64,000 nucleotides of DNA from Caulobacter sp. NIBR2454 (GTDB lineage Bacteria; Pseudomonadota; Alphaproteobacteria; Caulobacterales; Caulobacteraceae): assembly GCF_027474405.1 (NCBI RefSeq), contig NZ_CP114871.1, positions 1,048,501 through 1,112,500 of the forward strand, read 5' to 3'. This document shows, piece after piece, positions 28,217 through 39,932 of the stretch. Both the position numbers and the translations under genes were made by a program. Under the pieces are notes generated by a model. It searched no databases. It had not been told where the DNA came from and worked only from the letters and a program-made list of their open reading frames with translations. Position 1 is the stretch's first letter; each line of letters begins with the position of its first letter.

Positions 28217-29545
28217 CTATACGCTCTTGAGGGCTCGAACTTCCGCCAAGGTCGCATCCACGTCGGCGGGCGTGTTCATGATGCTGGGCGTCAGGCGCAC
28301 GTGCTGCACGGCGTAGGGCGCCGCCGAGGCGATCACACGGCGCTGGCGCAAGGCATGCACCGCGCCGTCCGCCGACAGGCCGTCAACGTCGAACGACACG
28401 ATCCCCGCCGACAGGCCAGGCTGACGAGGCGTCACCAAGCGCACGTGCGGCATGGCCGCCAGGCCTTCCTTCAGCTGACTGGCCAACTGGGTGGTGCGGT
28501 TGGCGACGTTGGCCTTGCCGATCTTCTCGTGGAACTCGACGGCGGCGGGTATGGCCCAGATGTGCTCGAACGCTTTGAAACCGCCGGGCGACATCATCAC
28601 CCCGTTGGAGTGGTCGGGAAGGGGAGCGTTGTTGATCCATGCGCCCCATGCGCTGCTGTCAACGAAGCTGGGAATCGTGGGGCGCATGGCGGCCCAGCCC
28701 CGGTCGTTCGCCGCGATCACGCCTGTACCGCGCGGCCCAAACAGCCACTTGTGGCAGCCGGCCACGAAGATGTCGCAGCCCAGGCTGTTCATGTCGGCGT
28801 CCTGGTTGCCGAACCCATGAACGCCGTCGAGCACCAGGATGATCTGGTCCGGCTCCTGCCGTCCGGCGTTCACCGCCTTGAGAGCGTTGGAGATCGCCGC
28901 GACGGGGATCTTCAGGCCGGTGCTGGAATGCACCCAAGTCAAGGCGAGCACCCGCGTGCGGGGCGTGATCGAATTGATCAGTCGTCCGACCATCTGCGGT
29001 TCGGACACCGCATTGATGTCGTCATAGAGCGAGATGCGCTTGATCACTGCGCCATTGCGCACGGCGGCATGGCGCAGGGATTCGTGGGTGACATAGTAGT
29101 CTTGATGGGTGGTCAGGATTTCGTCGCCGGGCCGCAGCTTCAGGCCCGAATAAACCAGGGCCGCGCCCATGGTGGTGCTGTCGGTCAGGGCGACCTGCCG
29201 CCCCTCGACGCCCAGATAGCGGCCACCGGCCGCGCGGCTGTAACCCTGCAGGCGGCGGTTGTTGTTTTCCAGATAGGTGACGGGCCGCCAGTCCAGCTCG
29301 CGACGGAACTGGTCGATCGCCGCCCGCACCGGCTTGGGGTGGGTGGCGATCAGCATGGCGCTCATGTTGATCTGGTCGGGCGCGGTCTGGAACTGGGCGC
29401 GGATGGCGTTCCAGTCGGGAGCGCCAGGCGTTGCAGCGGGAAGGGCGCTTGTCGCCGTGCTGACGGGCGTCTCCTGAGCCGCCGCCGCGCCGGCGGCCAT
29501 GGCCACGCCGGCCCCGAACAGAAATTGCCTGCGTGCGACGCTCAT
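28217..29545 (-). CDS. Tat-exported class V aminotransferase (isopenicillin N epimerase-like)
   Basis: 442 aa from ATG 29545. A twin-arginine signal (ARRQFLFGAGVAMAAGAAAAQ) predicts export of a folded, cofactor-loaded enzyme. The PLP fold is clear: DSTTMGAALVYSGL, ALTWVHSSTGLKIPV, LDGVHGFGNQDADM (Asp), and the Schiff-base Lys in GCHKWLFGPRGTG. It resembles the isopenicillin N epimerase/cysteine desulfurase-like branch, in which amino acid epimerases and lyases are found. A periplasmic PLP enzyme is unusual. It sits between the purS and purQ genes with no clear link to purines. Confidence 0.88.
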   Translation of the reverse strand: MSVARRQFLFGAGVAMAAGAAAAQETPVSTATSALPAATPGAPDWNAIRAQFQTAPDQINMSAMLIATHPKPVRAAIDQFRRELDWRPVTYLENNNRRLQGYSRAAGGRYLGVEGRQVALTDSTTMGAALVYSGLKLRPGDEILTTHQDYYVTHESLRHAAVRNGAVIKRISLYDDINAVSEPQMVGRLINSITPRTRVLALTWVHSSTGLKIPVAAISNALKAVNAGRQEPDQIILVLDGVHGFGNQDADMNSLGCDIFVAGCHKWLFGPRGTGVIAANDRGWAAMRPTIPSFVDSSAWGAWINNAPLPDHSNGVMMSPGGFKAFEHIWAIPAAVEFHEKIGKANVANRTTQLASQLKEGLAAMPHVRLVTPRQPGLSAGIVSFDVDGLSADGAVHALRQRRVIASAAPYAVQHVRLTPSIMNTPADVDATLAEVRALKSV

Positions 29546-29655
29546 TTTCGATGCAGCCTCCCAAACGCCGGCAGCCCGCCGGCTTGGCTGCAACGCGCAT
29601 CAGCGCCTGGCGTTCACGGCCAAGCTGTCGTCAACGCGCAGACGTGATCGCGGCA

Positions 29656-30141
29656 TCAGGCGCACTCATCCAGCACCGGTTTAACCACCGCCTCGCTAGG
29701 CGACGGGAAGGGGTTGCGGAAAGTGAAGGCCGCGGGGGTGGGGCCATGGGCCTCCAACAAGGCCAGCTTCTCCTTGGCCTCCTCGATCGTCGGCTCGTGG
29801 CCGGCCGGGACCCACCACAGGGCCTGGAAGACATCCATGTGCTCGAACCACTCGCGGCGGCGGCGCATGATCTCCACATGGGCGCTGCGATAGACGAACG
29901 CGCCCAGCGACGGGATGTCGGTCCAGACCGACATGTTCATCGCGATCAGCGGGTCTTCGTAGGGCGCCAGGTCGGTGGCGTTGTCGCCGTAGCCTTTCAG
30001 CCGCCACACGAAGCCGGGAGACGTGTCCGCCAGCGCGTTGATGCGGTCGAGGTTGTCGACGAAGTCCTTGATCATCGGCGAGTCCACGGGCGCGCGCAGG
30101 CGGCCGATATTGACCTGCGCCAGTTGGTGTTTCGCGCTCAT
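29656..30141 (-). CDS. DUF3291 domain protein
   Basis: 161 aa. The family pattern is visible: HQLAQVNIGRLRAPVDSPMIKDFVDNLDRINALAD, then GFVWRLKGYGDNATD, NMSVWTDIPSLGAFVYRSAH and a Trp-rich WFEHMDVFQALWWVPAGHEPTIEEA. This composition suggests a ferredoxin-like (ABM/EthD-like) dimeric fold. No signal peptide. Function is unknown. It lies 107 bp after purS and upstream of the aminotransferase on the same strand. Confidence 0.85.
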   Translation of the reverse strand: MSAKHQLAQVNIGRLRAPVDSPMIKDFVDNLDRINALADTSPGFVWRLKGYGDNATDLAPYEDPLIAMNMSVWTDIPSLGAFVYRSAHVEIMRRRREWFEHMDVFQALWWVPAGHEPTIEEAKEKLALLEAHGPTPAAFTFRNPFPSPSEAVVKPVLDECA

Positions 30142-30248
30142 GGATGTCCCCTATGCCGCCGGCCCAGCTCGCCGGAGAGCGAACATGGTGCGGCCAAGCT
30201 TGAGGGGAAGGGGCGGGCGGTCAAAAAGCCGCCCGCTGGGGCCGTTTT

Positions 30249-30482
30249 TTAGGCCAGTTCGATGCGGTAGCTTTCGATGACCGTGTTGGCCAGCAGCTTG
30301 TCGCACATGGCCTTCACCTCGGCCTCGGCGTTGGCGCTGTCGGCCACGTCGAATTCGATGGTCTTGCCGACGCGCACGTTCTTGACGTCCGCCCAACCCA
30401 GACCATGCAGGGCGCCTTCGACAGCCTTGCCCTGAACGTCGAGGACGCCGGGCTTCAGGAAGACGTGGACCTTGGCTTTCAT
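30249..30482 (-). CDS. purS: Phosphoribosylformylglycinamidine synthase subunit PurS
   Basis: 77 aa, normal size. PurS bridges PurL and PurQ in the FGAM synthase complex and helps ammonia transfer. MKAKVHVFLKPGVLDVQGKAVEGAL, then GWADVKNVRVGKTIEFDV is the standard start of the family. It is 15 bp downstream of purC, so they form a purC-purS operon. PurQ and PurL, its partners, are encoded 2-3 kb further on. Confidence 0.95.
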   Translation of the reverse strand: MKAKVHVFLKPGVLDVQGKAVEGALHGLGWADVKNVRVGKTIEFDVADSANAEAEVKAMCDKLLANTVIESYRIELA

Positions 30483-30497
30483 GAGTACGCTTATTCC

Positions 30498-31256
30498 CTA
30501 GTGGACGCCGCCCTGGATCACCGTCGGCATCTCTTTCATGATGCCGAGGCGACGGGCGACTTCGGTGTAGCTTTCGATGACATTGCCCAGATCGCGGCGG
30601 AAGCGATCCTTGTCCAGCTTTTCGTTGGTGACCGAGTCCCAAAGCCGGCAGCTGTCGGGGCTGATCTCGTCGGCCAGGATCACGCGGCTGAAGTCGCCTT
30701 CATAAACGCGGCCGAACTCGATCTTGAAGTCCACCAGCGTGATGCCGACGGCGCCGAACATGCCTGACAGGTAGTCGTTCACCCGCAGGGCCATGGCCAT
30801 CATGTCGTCGATCTCCTGGGTCGCGGCCCAGTTGAAGGCGGTGATGTGCTCTTCGGCGACCATCGGATCGCCGAGCTTGTCGTCCTTGAGGTAGAATTCG
30901 ATGATCGACCGGGGCAGGGCGGTGCCTTCGGCCAGGCCCAGACGGGTGGACAGGCTGCCGGCCGCCACGTTGCGGACCACCACCTCCAGCGGGATGATCT
31001 CGACTTCCTTGATCAGCTGCTCGCGCAGGTTCAGGCGGCGGATGAAGTGGTTCTGCACGCCAATGGCGTTCAGGCGCGTCATCACATATTCGCTGATGCG
31101 GTTGTTGATGACGCCCTTGCCCTCGAGGATGGCTTTCTTTTGGGCGTTGAAGGCGGTGGTGTCGTCCTTGAAGTACTGGATCAGGGTGCCCGGCTCAGGA
31201 CCCTCGTACAGAATCTTGGCCTTGCCTTCGTAGATCTTCTTGCGGCGGGTGGTCAT
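30498..31256 (-). CDS. purC: Phosphoribosylaminoimidazole-succinocarboxamide synthase
   Basis: 252 aa. It makes SAICAR from CAIR and aspartate with [35 protein letters not shown] is the ATP/substrate N-terminal signature; [17 protein letters not shown] and [10 protein letters not shown] followed by [14 protein letters not shown] complete the family motifs. The length is typical of the bacterial monofunctional enzyme. It is the first gene of purC-purS, with a 228-bp divergent promoter region shared with the ATPase inhibitor gene. Confidence 0.97.
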   Translation of the reverse strand: MTTRRKKIYEGKAKILYEGPEPGTLIQYFKDDTTAFNAQKKAILEGKGVINNRISEYVMTRLNAIGVQNHFIRRLNLREQLIKEVEIIPLEVVVRNVAAGSLSTRLGLAEGTALPRSIIEFYLKDDKLGDPMVAEEHITAFNWAATQEIDDMMAMALRVNDYLSGMFGAVGITLVDFKIEFGRVYEGDFSRVILADEISPDSCRLWDSVTNEKLDKDRFRRDLGNVIESYTEVARRLGIMKEMPTVIQGGVH

Positions 31257-31484
31257 TCAATCCCCACGGGGGTTCTGCGGCGCTTTGAGGAAACAAAAAG
31301 CGCGCGCGGCGGAAATGCAGCGCGCGCGGCTCCGACTCAAGGCCGCTGGTTCGATTTTTCGCGCGGAAATTACCCGAATGACGCAAGGTTCGCAAACCGC
31401 GACGAAATGGGCGTAAGGCTTGCGATTGCGGGCGGCTCGCGCGCGGGCTATGGAGCCGCCTTAACAAGGCATTACGGAACGACC

Positions 31485-31799
31485 ATGACCACCTTTGACG
31501 ACCGCGAGCAGGCATTTGAGCGCAAGTTCGCCCTGGACGCCGAACAGGAGTTCAAGGCCAGCGCACGCCGCAACCGCCTGCTGGGCGAGTGGGCCGCCGC
31601 TCTGATGGGGCTCGGCTCCGTCGAGGAATACGCCAAGGCCGTTGTGAAGTCCGACCTGGAGCAGCCGGGCGACGAAGACGTCCTGCGCAAGGTCTTCGAG
31701 GACCTTAAGGGTTCGGGCCTGTCGGTGTCCGAAGGTGAAGTTCGCCAGAAGATGGACGAACTGCTGGCCGTGGCCCGCGACCAGATCCGCAACGCTTAA
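31485..31799 (+). CDS. F1-ATPase inhibitor zeta subunit (DUF1476)
   Basis: 104 aa from ATG 31485; the open frame continues far upstream antisense to purC, but conserved sequence starts at MTTFDDREQAFERKFALDAEQEFKA. The DUF1476 family was identified in Paracoccus as the zeta subunit, which inhibits ATP hydrolysis by F1Fo-ATP synthase through its N-terminal segment. The motif ARRNRLLGEWAA and helical bundle pattern are present. It is a single gene with its own terminator. Confidence 0.93.
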   Translation: MTTFDDREQAFERKFALDAEQEFKASARRNRLLGEWAAALMGLGSVEEYAKAVVKSDLEQPGDEDVLRKVFEDLKGSGLSVSEGEVRQKMDELLAVARDQIRNA

Positions 31800-31822
31800 G
31801 GCCAATCCGGCGAGGCGATGGG

Positions 31823-31858
31823 AAAACGGCCGGCGCACCCAGCGCCGGCCGTTTTCGT
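31823..31858. terminator. Bidirectional terminator after the zeta subunit gene
   Basis: AAAACGGCCGGCGC-ACCCA-GCGCCGGCCGTTTT: 14-bp stem with T runs on both strands. It separates the convergent zeta subunit and oxygenase genes. Confidence 0.92.
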
Positions 31859-31874
31859 TTCTGCCCCGCCTTAT

Positions 31875-32615
31875 CTAGGTTCTGGCCTTGAACGGCGGGT
31901 CGTTGCGCAACCATCCGACGATGGAATGGCGCGGCGCGCCCGCATAAGCCGCCACCGGCGCCACCGAATGGGCGCGGGGGACATTGAACAGGGTCAGCAC
32001 GTTGAAGCCCGGCGTGAAGCCGCGCTCGATTTGGCCCTCGCCGTCATGGAACAGCAGCTGGCCGCCCCAGTCGGGCCGCCAGCGGCGCGTGAAGCCCAGT
32101 GTGTAGGCCGCCCGCCGCTCGCCCTGGCCCGTGTCGTCGTGCAACGAGAGGAAGTCTCCGGCGCGATAGAAGCTCGCTTGTGCGTCGGCCTTGGTGATGT
32201 CGGTGCGGCCGATAACGTTCTGGCCGAAATCCAAAAGTTCCCGACTATTCAGCCACTCGGTCACCGCATGGATCGGCAGGTCGGGCTCCTTGCCTTCCAG
32301 CAGCCCGCTGATCATCGGGTAGCAAAGATAGACATAGGCGAAGTTCTCGGTCGCCCGCTGCACCGTCTCCTGCACCTTGGCGGCCAGGGTCTCGCGCGGC
32401 ATCCGGGCCAGGGTGGGCTGGTCGAGGACCTCTTCGGCCCCGCGGGCGTCCGACAGGGCCAGCCGCCAGGGTGTGGCCCGCTCCAGTATCTGCGCCACGG
32501 CTTCGGCCGCGTCGGGCGTCAGCACGTTGGGAATCTGAACCACGCCCTCGCGGGCATAGGTCTCGGCGAAGGGCCGCCAGTCGAGAGCCGGGTTTAGGCG
32601 CAGCTCGGCGGCCAT
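31875..32615 (-). CDS. 2-oxoglutarate/Fe(II)-dependent oxygenase (purB-distal copy)
   Basis: 246 aa. The double-stranded beta-helix iron motif is seen as FLSLHDDTG (HxD), the distal His in RAHSV, and the 2OG-binding Arg in RHSIVGWLR. The segment AAYTLGFTRRWRPDWGGQLLFHDGEG matches prolyl-hydroxylase-like proteins. It starts 3 bp past the end of purB, so translation is probably coupled. It is about half identical in its C-terminal domain to the copy upstream of purB. Target residue and protein are unknown; hydroxylation of a ribosomal or translation protein would fit the family but is not shown. Confidence 0.88.
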   Translation of the reverse strand: MAAELRLNPALDWRPFAETYAREGVVQIPNVLTPDAAEAVAQILERATPWRLALSDARGAEEVLDQPTLARMPRETLAAKVQETVQRATENFAYVYLCYPMISGLLEGKEPDLPIHAVTEWLNSRELLDFGQNVIGRTDITKADAQASFYRAGDFLSLHDDTGQGERRAAYTLGFTRRWRPDWGGQLLFHDGEGQIERGFTPGFNVLTLFNVPRAHSVAPVAAYAGAPRHSIVGWLRNDPPFKART

Positions 32616-32618
32616 CGG

Positions 32619-33926
<1,308 letters not shown>

Positions 33927-33966
33927 GGCGTCCGCTTCGTCCGCCAAGCCCCTTGAGTCAACCCCG

Positions 33967-34710
33967 TCAGGCCGGGAAGTTCACCAGCGATGGGTCGTCG
34001 CGCAGCCAGCCGGTGATCGAGAGGCGCGGCGACTTGGCGTAGGGCGCTACGAAGGCGACCGAGTGCGGCTTGGGCACCTTGAACAGCGTCAGTACGTTGA
34101 ACCCGGGCGCCAGGCCCCGCTCCACATCGCCTGCCGCATCATGGAACAGCAACTGGCCGCCCCAGTCTGGACGCCAGCGGCGGGTGAAGCCCAGGGTCAT
34201 GGCCGCGCGCCGGATGTCCTTGGTATGGCTGTCGTCGTGCAGGGTCAGGAAGTCGCCGGGGCCATAGCGTGACGCCATCACCGAGCTGCTCTTGACGCTC
34301 GGGGCGCCGATCACCGCCCGCCCGAAATCCAGGAACTCGGCGCTGTTCAGAAACTCCGCCATGCGGGCGATCGGATGGCCCGGATCACGCGGATACTCGT
34401 CCAGCAGCGAATAGGTCATGTGCAGGAAGGCGAAATTCTCGCCCGCCCGCTGGGTCATCTGGCGCAGGTACTCGTTGATGCGCTGAGCGCCGTTCTCTTC
34501 GTACTGCTTGCGGTCGATGATGTGGGTCTTACCGTTCGGGTCGGTGACCATGATCGACCACTGGACCTTGGTCTCCAGGATCTGGGCCACCTCTTCGGCC
34601 ACATCGACCGGCAACAGGTCGGGGATCTGGACCCAGCCTTCGCGCTCATAGACCGCAGCGTATTCGGCCGGCTCAAGTCCGGGGCGCAGGCGCGGTTTCA
34701 GGTCACTCAT
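33967..34710 (-). CDS. 2-oxoglutarate/Fe(II)-dependent oxygenase (purB-proximal copy)
   Basis: 247 aa. Iron ligands lie in FLTLHDDSH (HxD) and KPHSV (distal His), with Arg in RLSITGWLR. It shares GFTRRWRPDWGGQLLFHD and PGFNVLTLF with the copy at 31875. The N-terminal halves differ more (WSIMVTDPNGKTHIIDRKQYEENGAQ here), suggesting different partners. It is the first gene of the oxygenase-purB-oxygenase unit, 40 bp upstream of purB. No signal peptide, so cytoplasmic. Confidence 0.88.
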   Translation of the reverse strand: MSDLKPRLRPGLEPAEYAAVYEREGWVQIPDLLPVDVAEEVAQILETKVQWSIMVTDPNGKTHIIDRKQYEENGAQRINEYLRQMTQRAGENFAFLHMTYSLLDEYPRDPGHPIARMAEFLNSAEFLDFGRAVIGAPSVKSSSVMASRYGPGDFLTLHDDSHTKDIRRAAMTLGFTRRWRPDWGGQLLFHDAAGDVERGLAPGFNVLTLFKVPKPHSVAFVAPYAKSPRLSITGWLRDDPSLVNFPA

Positions 34711-34772
34711 GGATGGTCTCTGGACGGCGGGGTGGGGCGCTCACTTCAGCCGTGGGCGCCCCCAAGTCAAGT

Positions 34773-36200
34773 TCACGCCTCGCCGCGCGCCGCCTTCAGG
34801 TCCTTGGCCAGACCGATGGCGCCCAGGGCGTAATGCACCGCCGCCCAGGCATAGAGCATGACGGTGAACACCTGCCCGTGCTGCGTCCCCTTGGCCACGG
34901 AGGCCTTGCAGGCCATGTCCAGCGCTGCGGCCGCACCCTCCGCCGCCCGGCCGCCGGGGCATAGGCTCTTGAAGTCGCCCAGGTTCAGGGCCGTGAACTG
35001 CTGGGTGCTGAACAGGTCGATCAGCCAACCGGCGAAGACGGGACCGCCCCCCAGGGCGATCAGGTTGAGCACGAAGAACAGCAGAGCCGTGGCCGTGGCC
35101 CGCATGCGCGGCTCGACCAAGTTGTGCATCACCCCGAAGGTCGGGGCCAGATAGGTGTAGTGGAAGACGCCCGGGATGATCAGGATCATGGCCGCGGTGG
35201 TCCAGGTCGCGGCTGAATAGCCGGCCACATAAAGTGGGGTCGAGATCGCCAGGCCGATAGCCGGGACCAGTGCGTACCACGCCGCGTTGCGCTTGCCCGC
35301 CCAGTCGGTGAGGAAGCCGCCCAGCAAGGTGCCGACGCCCGCCGACACGCCGCCGATGGCGCCGAAGATCAGGCCGGCCTCCGCGAAGCTCAGACCGAAA
35401 TTGCGCAGGAAATAGGGGACCGCGAAGGCGCCTGCGCCATAGCTGGCGAAGGAGGCGGTGGTCACCCCGATGGTCATGTTGATGAACGACCACTTGGTGA
35501 ACAGCCGCTTGGCCACCGCGCCGATCGATGGCGGCGGGCTGGTGTCCACCGCCATGTCCTGCGGCGTGGCGGATTCAACCACCGGCTCGGACCAGCCGCG
35601 CGGCGGCTCCTTGATCACCAGCTTGACGATGACGGCCAGCAGGATGCCGGGCAGGCCGACGATCACGAAGGCCAGCCGCCAGGACAGGTTCTCGGCGATC
35701 CAGCCGCCCGCCATGGCCCCGAACATGGTGCCCAGCGGAATGCCGAACGAGTAGATCGCCAGGGCCGAGGCGCGCTTCTGGGCCGGATAATAGTCGCTGA
35801 TCAGTGAATGGGCGGGTGGCGAGCAGCCGGCCTCGCCGACCCCGACCCCGACCCGGAACAGCAGCAGCTGTAGAAAGCTGTTTGCCATGCCGCACAGGGC
35901 GGTGAAGCCGGACCAGATCACCAAGCAGACGCTGATGATCGTCACCCGGTTCTTGCGTTCGGCCAGGCGGGCGATGGGGATGCCCAGGGTCGTGTAGAGG
36001 ATGGCGAAGGCGAAGCCCTGCAGCAGGCCCAGCTGGGTGTCGGTCAGGTCCAGATCGGTCTTGATGGCCTGGCCGATGGTCCCGATGATCGTCCTGTCGA
36101 TGAAGTTGACCGTGTAGACCAGAAGGAGCAGCGCCAGGACCGTGCCGCGGTAGTTTCCGGAATACTGCGGCCGGTCCCGCGTCGTCGCCTCGATGGCCAA
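34773..36200 (-). CDS. MFS transporter, spinster-like (copy 1)
   Basis: 475 aa with about 12 membrane segments. The start is TTG 36200, supported by AAGGGAG 7 bases upstream. The first loop motif (GIPIARLAERKNRVTIIS) and the RVGVGVGEAGCSPPAHSLISDYYP segment are diagnostic of the spinster-type MFS branch. The next gene is a paralogue with the same motif. Substrate is unknown. The gene has a distinct C-terminal periplasmic or loop insertion between the last helices (residues ~405-445). It lies 30 bp downstream of the second transporter and is likely co-transcribed. Confidence 0.85.
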   Translation of the reverse strand: MAIEATTRDRPQYSGNYRGTVLALLLLVYTVNFIDRTIIGTIGQAIKTDLDLTDTQLGLLQGFAFAILYTTLGIPIARLAERKNRVTIISVCLVIWSGFTALCGMANSFLQLLLFRVGVGVGEAGCSPPAHSLISDYYPAQKRASALAIYSFGIPLGTMFGAMAGGWIAENLSWRLAFVIVGLPGILLAVIVKLVIKEPPRGWSEPVVESATPQDMAVDTSPPPSIGAVAKRLFTKWSFINMTIGVTTASFASYGAGAFAVPYFLRNFGLSFAEAGLIFGAIGGVSAGVGTLLGGFLTDWAGKRNAAWYALVPAIGLAISTPLYVAGYSAATWTTAAMILIIPGVFHYTYLAPTFGVMHNLVEPRMRATATALLFFVLNLIALGGGPVFAGWLIDLFSTQQFTALNLGDFKSLCPGGRAAEGAAAALDMACKASVAKGTQHGQVFTVMLYAWAAVHYALGAIGLAKDLKAARGEA

Positions 36201-36230
36201 ACTCGTAACTCCCTTAGGTTTCCCGATGTG

Positions 36231-37595
36231 TCAGCCGACCATCTCTTCCCGGATGGTCTTGCGCGCCTGCCAGAACAGCACGAAGGCGATCAGCCCGAAC
36301 AGGGTCGAGATGATCAGGGCCCAGCGGACCCCTTCCGCTTCGCCAAGGCCGACAGGGCCGGCCAGCACGTCGCTGAGAACGCCCACGGCCACAGGACCCA
36401 GGCCCAGTCCGACCAGATTGATGATGAACAGCAGCACGGCCGAGGCGGTGGCCCGCATGTGCGGCTCCACGATGCTCTGGGCGGTGGCGTAGACGGGGCC
36501 ATACCAAAGGGTGCCCAGAACCGCCGGAACGGCCAGGATGACGATGGCCGCCGCGGCGCTGTCGACCATCACGCCGAAGATATAGACCGGGATCGTGATC
36601 AGGCTGGCGAAAGCCGGCACGATCACATAGGCCCGCAGGTCCTTGGCCCCCAGCTTGTCGGCCAGAACGCCGCCCAGCCAGGCGCCGAACACCCCGGCCG
36701 TGCCGGCGATCAGCCCCAGGGCGAGGCCAAGGAAGCCGCCGGACTTGAGCCCGAAGTTAGCCGCCAGATCGGCGATCTCCTGCGTATGGTTGCGGAAGAA
36801 GAACGAGGCGGTGAACGGCGCGTGGCCGTACCCGACGAACGCCTTGATCGAGGCCGCGAAGGCCACCAGCCAGAAGGTTTTCTTGCCCATCAACACGGCC
36901 AGGGCGGCCTTGGTGCTGATCTGGGTGGCGGCGCGGGCGGCCATTTCGGCGACCAGCTTCTTGCGCGGCTCCACCAGGGTGAAAGCGGCCACCAGCGCCA
37001 TGATGATGCCCGGCGCGCCGGCCACCAGGAAGGCGGCCCGCCAGCCGTAATGGTCGGCGACGATGCCGCCCATGGCCATGCCGAGCAGCGCGCCCAACGG
37101 TGTGCCGATGGAATAGAAGGCGATGGCCGAGGCCCGGTTCTCCTTGGGAACATAGTCGGTGATCAGCGAGTGGGCGGGTGGCGAGCAGCCGGCCTCACCG
37201 ATCCCCACGCCCACGCGAGCCAGCACCAGCTGCCAGAAGTTCTGCGCCGCGCCGCACACCATGGTGAAGGCGCTCCAGGCCGCGACCGACCCCGCAATGA
37301 TCAACGGCCGGTTGGCGCGTTCGGCATACCGCGCAATCGGAATACCCAGGATCGTGTAGAAGACGGCGAAGGCCAGGCCGGTCATCATGCCCAGCTGCCA
37401 GTCGGCCAGGCCAAGGTCCCGTTTGATGGGCTCGGCCAGGATGTTGATCACCTGCCTATCGAGGAAATTCAAGGTGTAGATGATCAGAAGAAGGGTGAGC
37501 GCGTAGCGCCTGTAGCCCTTTGATACGGCGCCAAGCGGCGAAGGCGTGGGCTGGGTCGATGTGGCCGCTGGGCCGCTGACGACGGAGTCCGCCAT
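36231..37595 (-). CDS. MFS transporter, spinster-like (copy 2)
   Basis: 454 aa, about 12 membrane segments. ATG 37595 follows AGGGAGGAG. Motifs GIPIARYAERANRPLIIAG and RVGVGIGEAGCSPPAHSLITDYVP match copy 1. It is the first gene of the transporter pair. The 98-bp region shared with the divergent GST contains AT-rich sequence with AACACTTGTT, a possible promoter or operator. Neither copy has a recognisable substrate signature; spinster-like MFS proteins export lipids or metabolites in other systems. Confidence 0.85.
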   Translation of the reverse strand: MADSVVSGPAATSTQPTPSPLGAVSKGYRRYALTLLLIIYTLNFLDRQVINILAEPIKRDLGLADWQLGMMTGLAFAVFYTILGIPIARYAERANRPLIIAGSVAAWSAFTMVCGAAQNFWQLVLARVGVGIGEAGCSPPAHSLITDYVPKENRASAIAFYSIGTPLGALLGMAMGGIVADHYGWRAAFLVAGAPGIIMALVAAFTLVEPRKKLVAEMAARAATQISTKAALAVLMGKKTFWLVAFAASIKAFVGYGHAPFTASFFFRNHTQEIADLAANFGLKSGGFLGLALGLIAGTAGVFGAWLGGVLADKLGAKDLRAYVIVPAFASLITIPVYIFGVMVDSAAAAIVILAVPAVLGTLWYGPVYATAQSIVEPHMRATASAVLLFIINLVGLGLGPVAVGVLSDVLAGPVGLGEAEGVRWALIISTLFGLIAFVLFWQARKTIREEMVG

Positions 37596-37693
37596 TCCAT
37601 ACTCCTCCCTTTAAAACACTTGTTCTAATCGTTGTTCGCACCCTAGACCCAAGGTAAGCGAAAGCGCCACCCCCTTTGCGGCAAGGAAGTCCC

Positions 37694-38320
37694 ATGGAGC
37701 TCGTCGTCGGCACCAAGAAGTGGTCCAGCTGGTCGATGCGCCCGTGGCTCGTGTTGCGGCGCGCGGGGATCGACTTTCAGGACACTCTCGTGCCGCTGCG
37801 CGAGTTCGATGCTTCGGAGGCCGAGATCGGCAAACACTCGCCGTCGAACCGGGTGCCTGTGCTCAAGGATCGCGGCGTGACGATCTGGGATTCACTGGCG
37901 ATCTGCGAATACCTCGCCGAGACGCTGCCTCAGGCGAAGCTGTGGCCCGAAGACCAGATAGCCCGCGCCCTGGGTCGCTCGGCGGCGGAGATGCATTCGG
38001 GTTTCGCCGCCCTGCGCGACGAGTGTCCGATGGCGTTGGATGTCGCGCCGATGGTCAAGGCCTTGTCGGCCGACGCCGCCAAGGATGTCCGCCGCATTGT
38101 CGCGTCCTTAGCCGATCTGCTGACCTGCTTCGGCGGTCCGTTCCTGCTGGGCGAATGGTCGATCACCGACGCGTTCTATACGCCTGTCGCCAGCCGCTTT
38201 CGGACCTATGGGATCGATCTGGCGGCCCATGGAGACAACGGCGCCGTAGCGGCCTATTGCCGACGACTTCTGGAGACACCGGAGTTTCTGGCCTGGGAGA
38301 GCGACGCCTTGGCGGAATGA
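37694..38320 (+). CDS. Glutathione S-transferase family protein (copy 1)
   Basis: 208 aa from ATG 37694 with AAGGAAG upstream. The thioredoxin-like N-domain has the KWSSWSMRPWLVLRRAG active-site stretch (Ser), PSNRVPVLKDRG (cis-Pro, glutathione contact) and WDSLAICEYLAETLP. The helical C-domain follows. The same N-terminal signature (SSWSMRxWL) occurs in the GST at 56323, so they are paralogues. Substrate unknown. It is divergent from the MFS pair. Confidence 0.9.
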   Translation: MELVVGTKKWSSWSMRPWLVLRRAGIDFQDTLVPLREFDASEAEIGKHSPSNRVPVLKDRGVTIWDSLAICEYLAETLPQAKLWPEDQIARALGRSAAEMHSGFAALRDECPMALDVAPMVKALSADAAKDVRRIVASLADLLTCFGGPFLLGEWSITDAFYTPVASRFRTYGIDLAAHGDNGAVAAYCRRLLETPEFLAWESDALAE

Positions 38321-38412
38321 TCTGCGGATCGTGCGCTCATTTGCGATTCAGTGGGCAAGACGGTGTAACCAAATCGCGTCTCGGCACGTAACTAGGTAAA
38401 GCGGAGATTCCC

Positions 38413-39332
<920 letters not shown>

Positions 39333-39333
<1 letters not shown>

Positions 39334-39932
39334 TGGATCGAAAGACCCGCGACCGGATCGTCTATTGGGCGGTCTGGCTGGCTTGTCTCGCGCCGTTTCT
39401 ATGGCTCGCGTCGCAGGCGTTCCTGGGCGAGCTGGGCGCCAATCCCATCGAGCGGCTGATCCGTCAGCTAGGCGTCTGGGGCCTGCGCCTGCTGATCGTG
39501 GGTCTGGCCATCACGCCCGTCGCCCGCATCTTCAAGCAGCCCCGGTTGATCCGGTTTCGCCGGACCATCGGCCTGTTCGCCTTCGCCTATGTCTCGACCC
39601 ACCTGCTGACCTATGTCGGCGTCGATCAGTATTTCGACTTCGCCGCGATCTGGCGCGACATTCTCAAGCGGCCCTTCATCACCCTGGGGATGCTGGCCTT
39701 CGTGCTGCTGGTCCCGCTGGCGGCGACGTCGACCAACGGGATGATCCGTCGCCTGGGCCCGCAGACCTGGCGACGGCTGCACTGGCTGATCTACCTGATC
39801 GTGCCGCTGGGCGTCGTCCACTACTACCTGCTGGTCAAGGCCGACCACCGGCCGCCGCTGGTCTACGGGGCGATCGTCCTTGTCCTGCTGGGATGGCGCG
39901 TGGCTTACCGGCTCAAGAGCCTTCGTTCCTAG
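39333..39932 (+). CDS. msrQ: Heme-binding membrane subunit MsrQ
   Basis: 199 aa from ATG 39333, which overlaps the msrP stop. About six membrane segments of the ferric-reductase-like transmembrane fold. His residues for b-heme lie in FAYVSTHLLTYVG, RRLHWLIYLIVPLGVVHYY. It passes electrons from quinol to MsrP. The tail overlaps the convergent DUF3313 gene by 20 bp. Confidence 0.95.

Noticed and set aside
30213..30236. GC-rich hairpin (GCGGGCGG...CCGCCCGC) after purS
   Set aside because: No T run follows it on the minus strand; terminator role not supported.
30846..31484. N-terminal extension of the zeta subunit frame, antisense to purC
   Set aside because: Conserved DUF1476 sequence starts at 31485; the upstream part is only an open shadow of purC.
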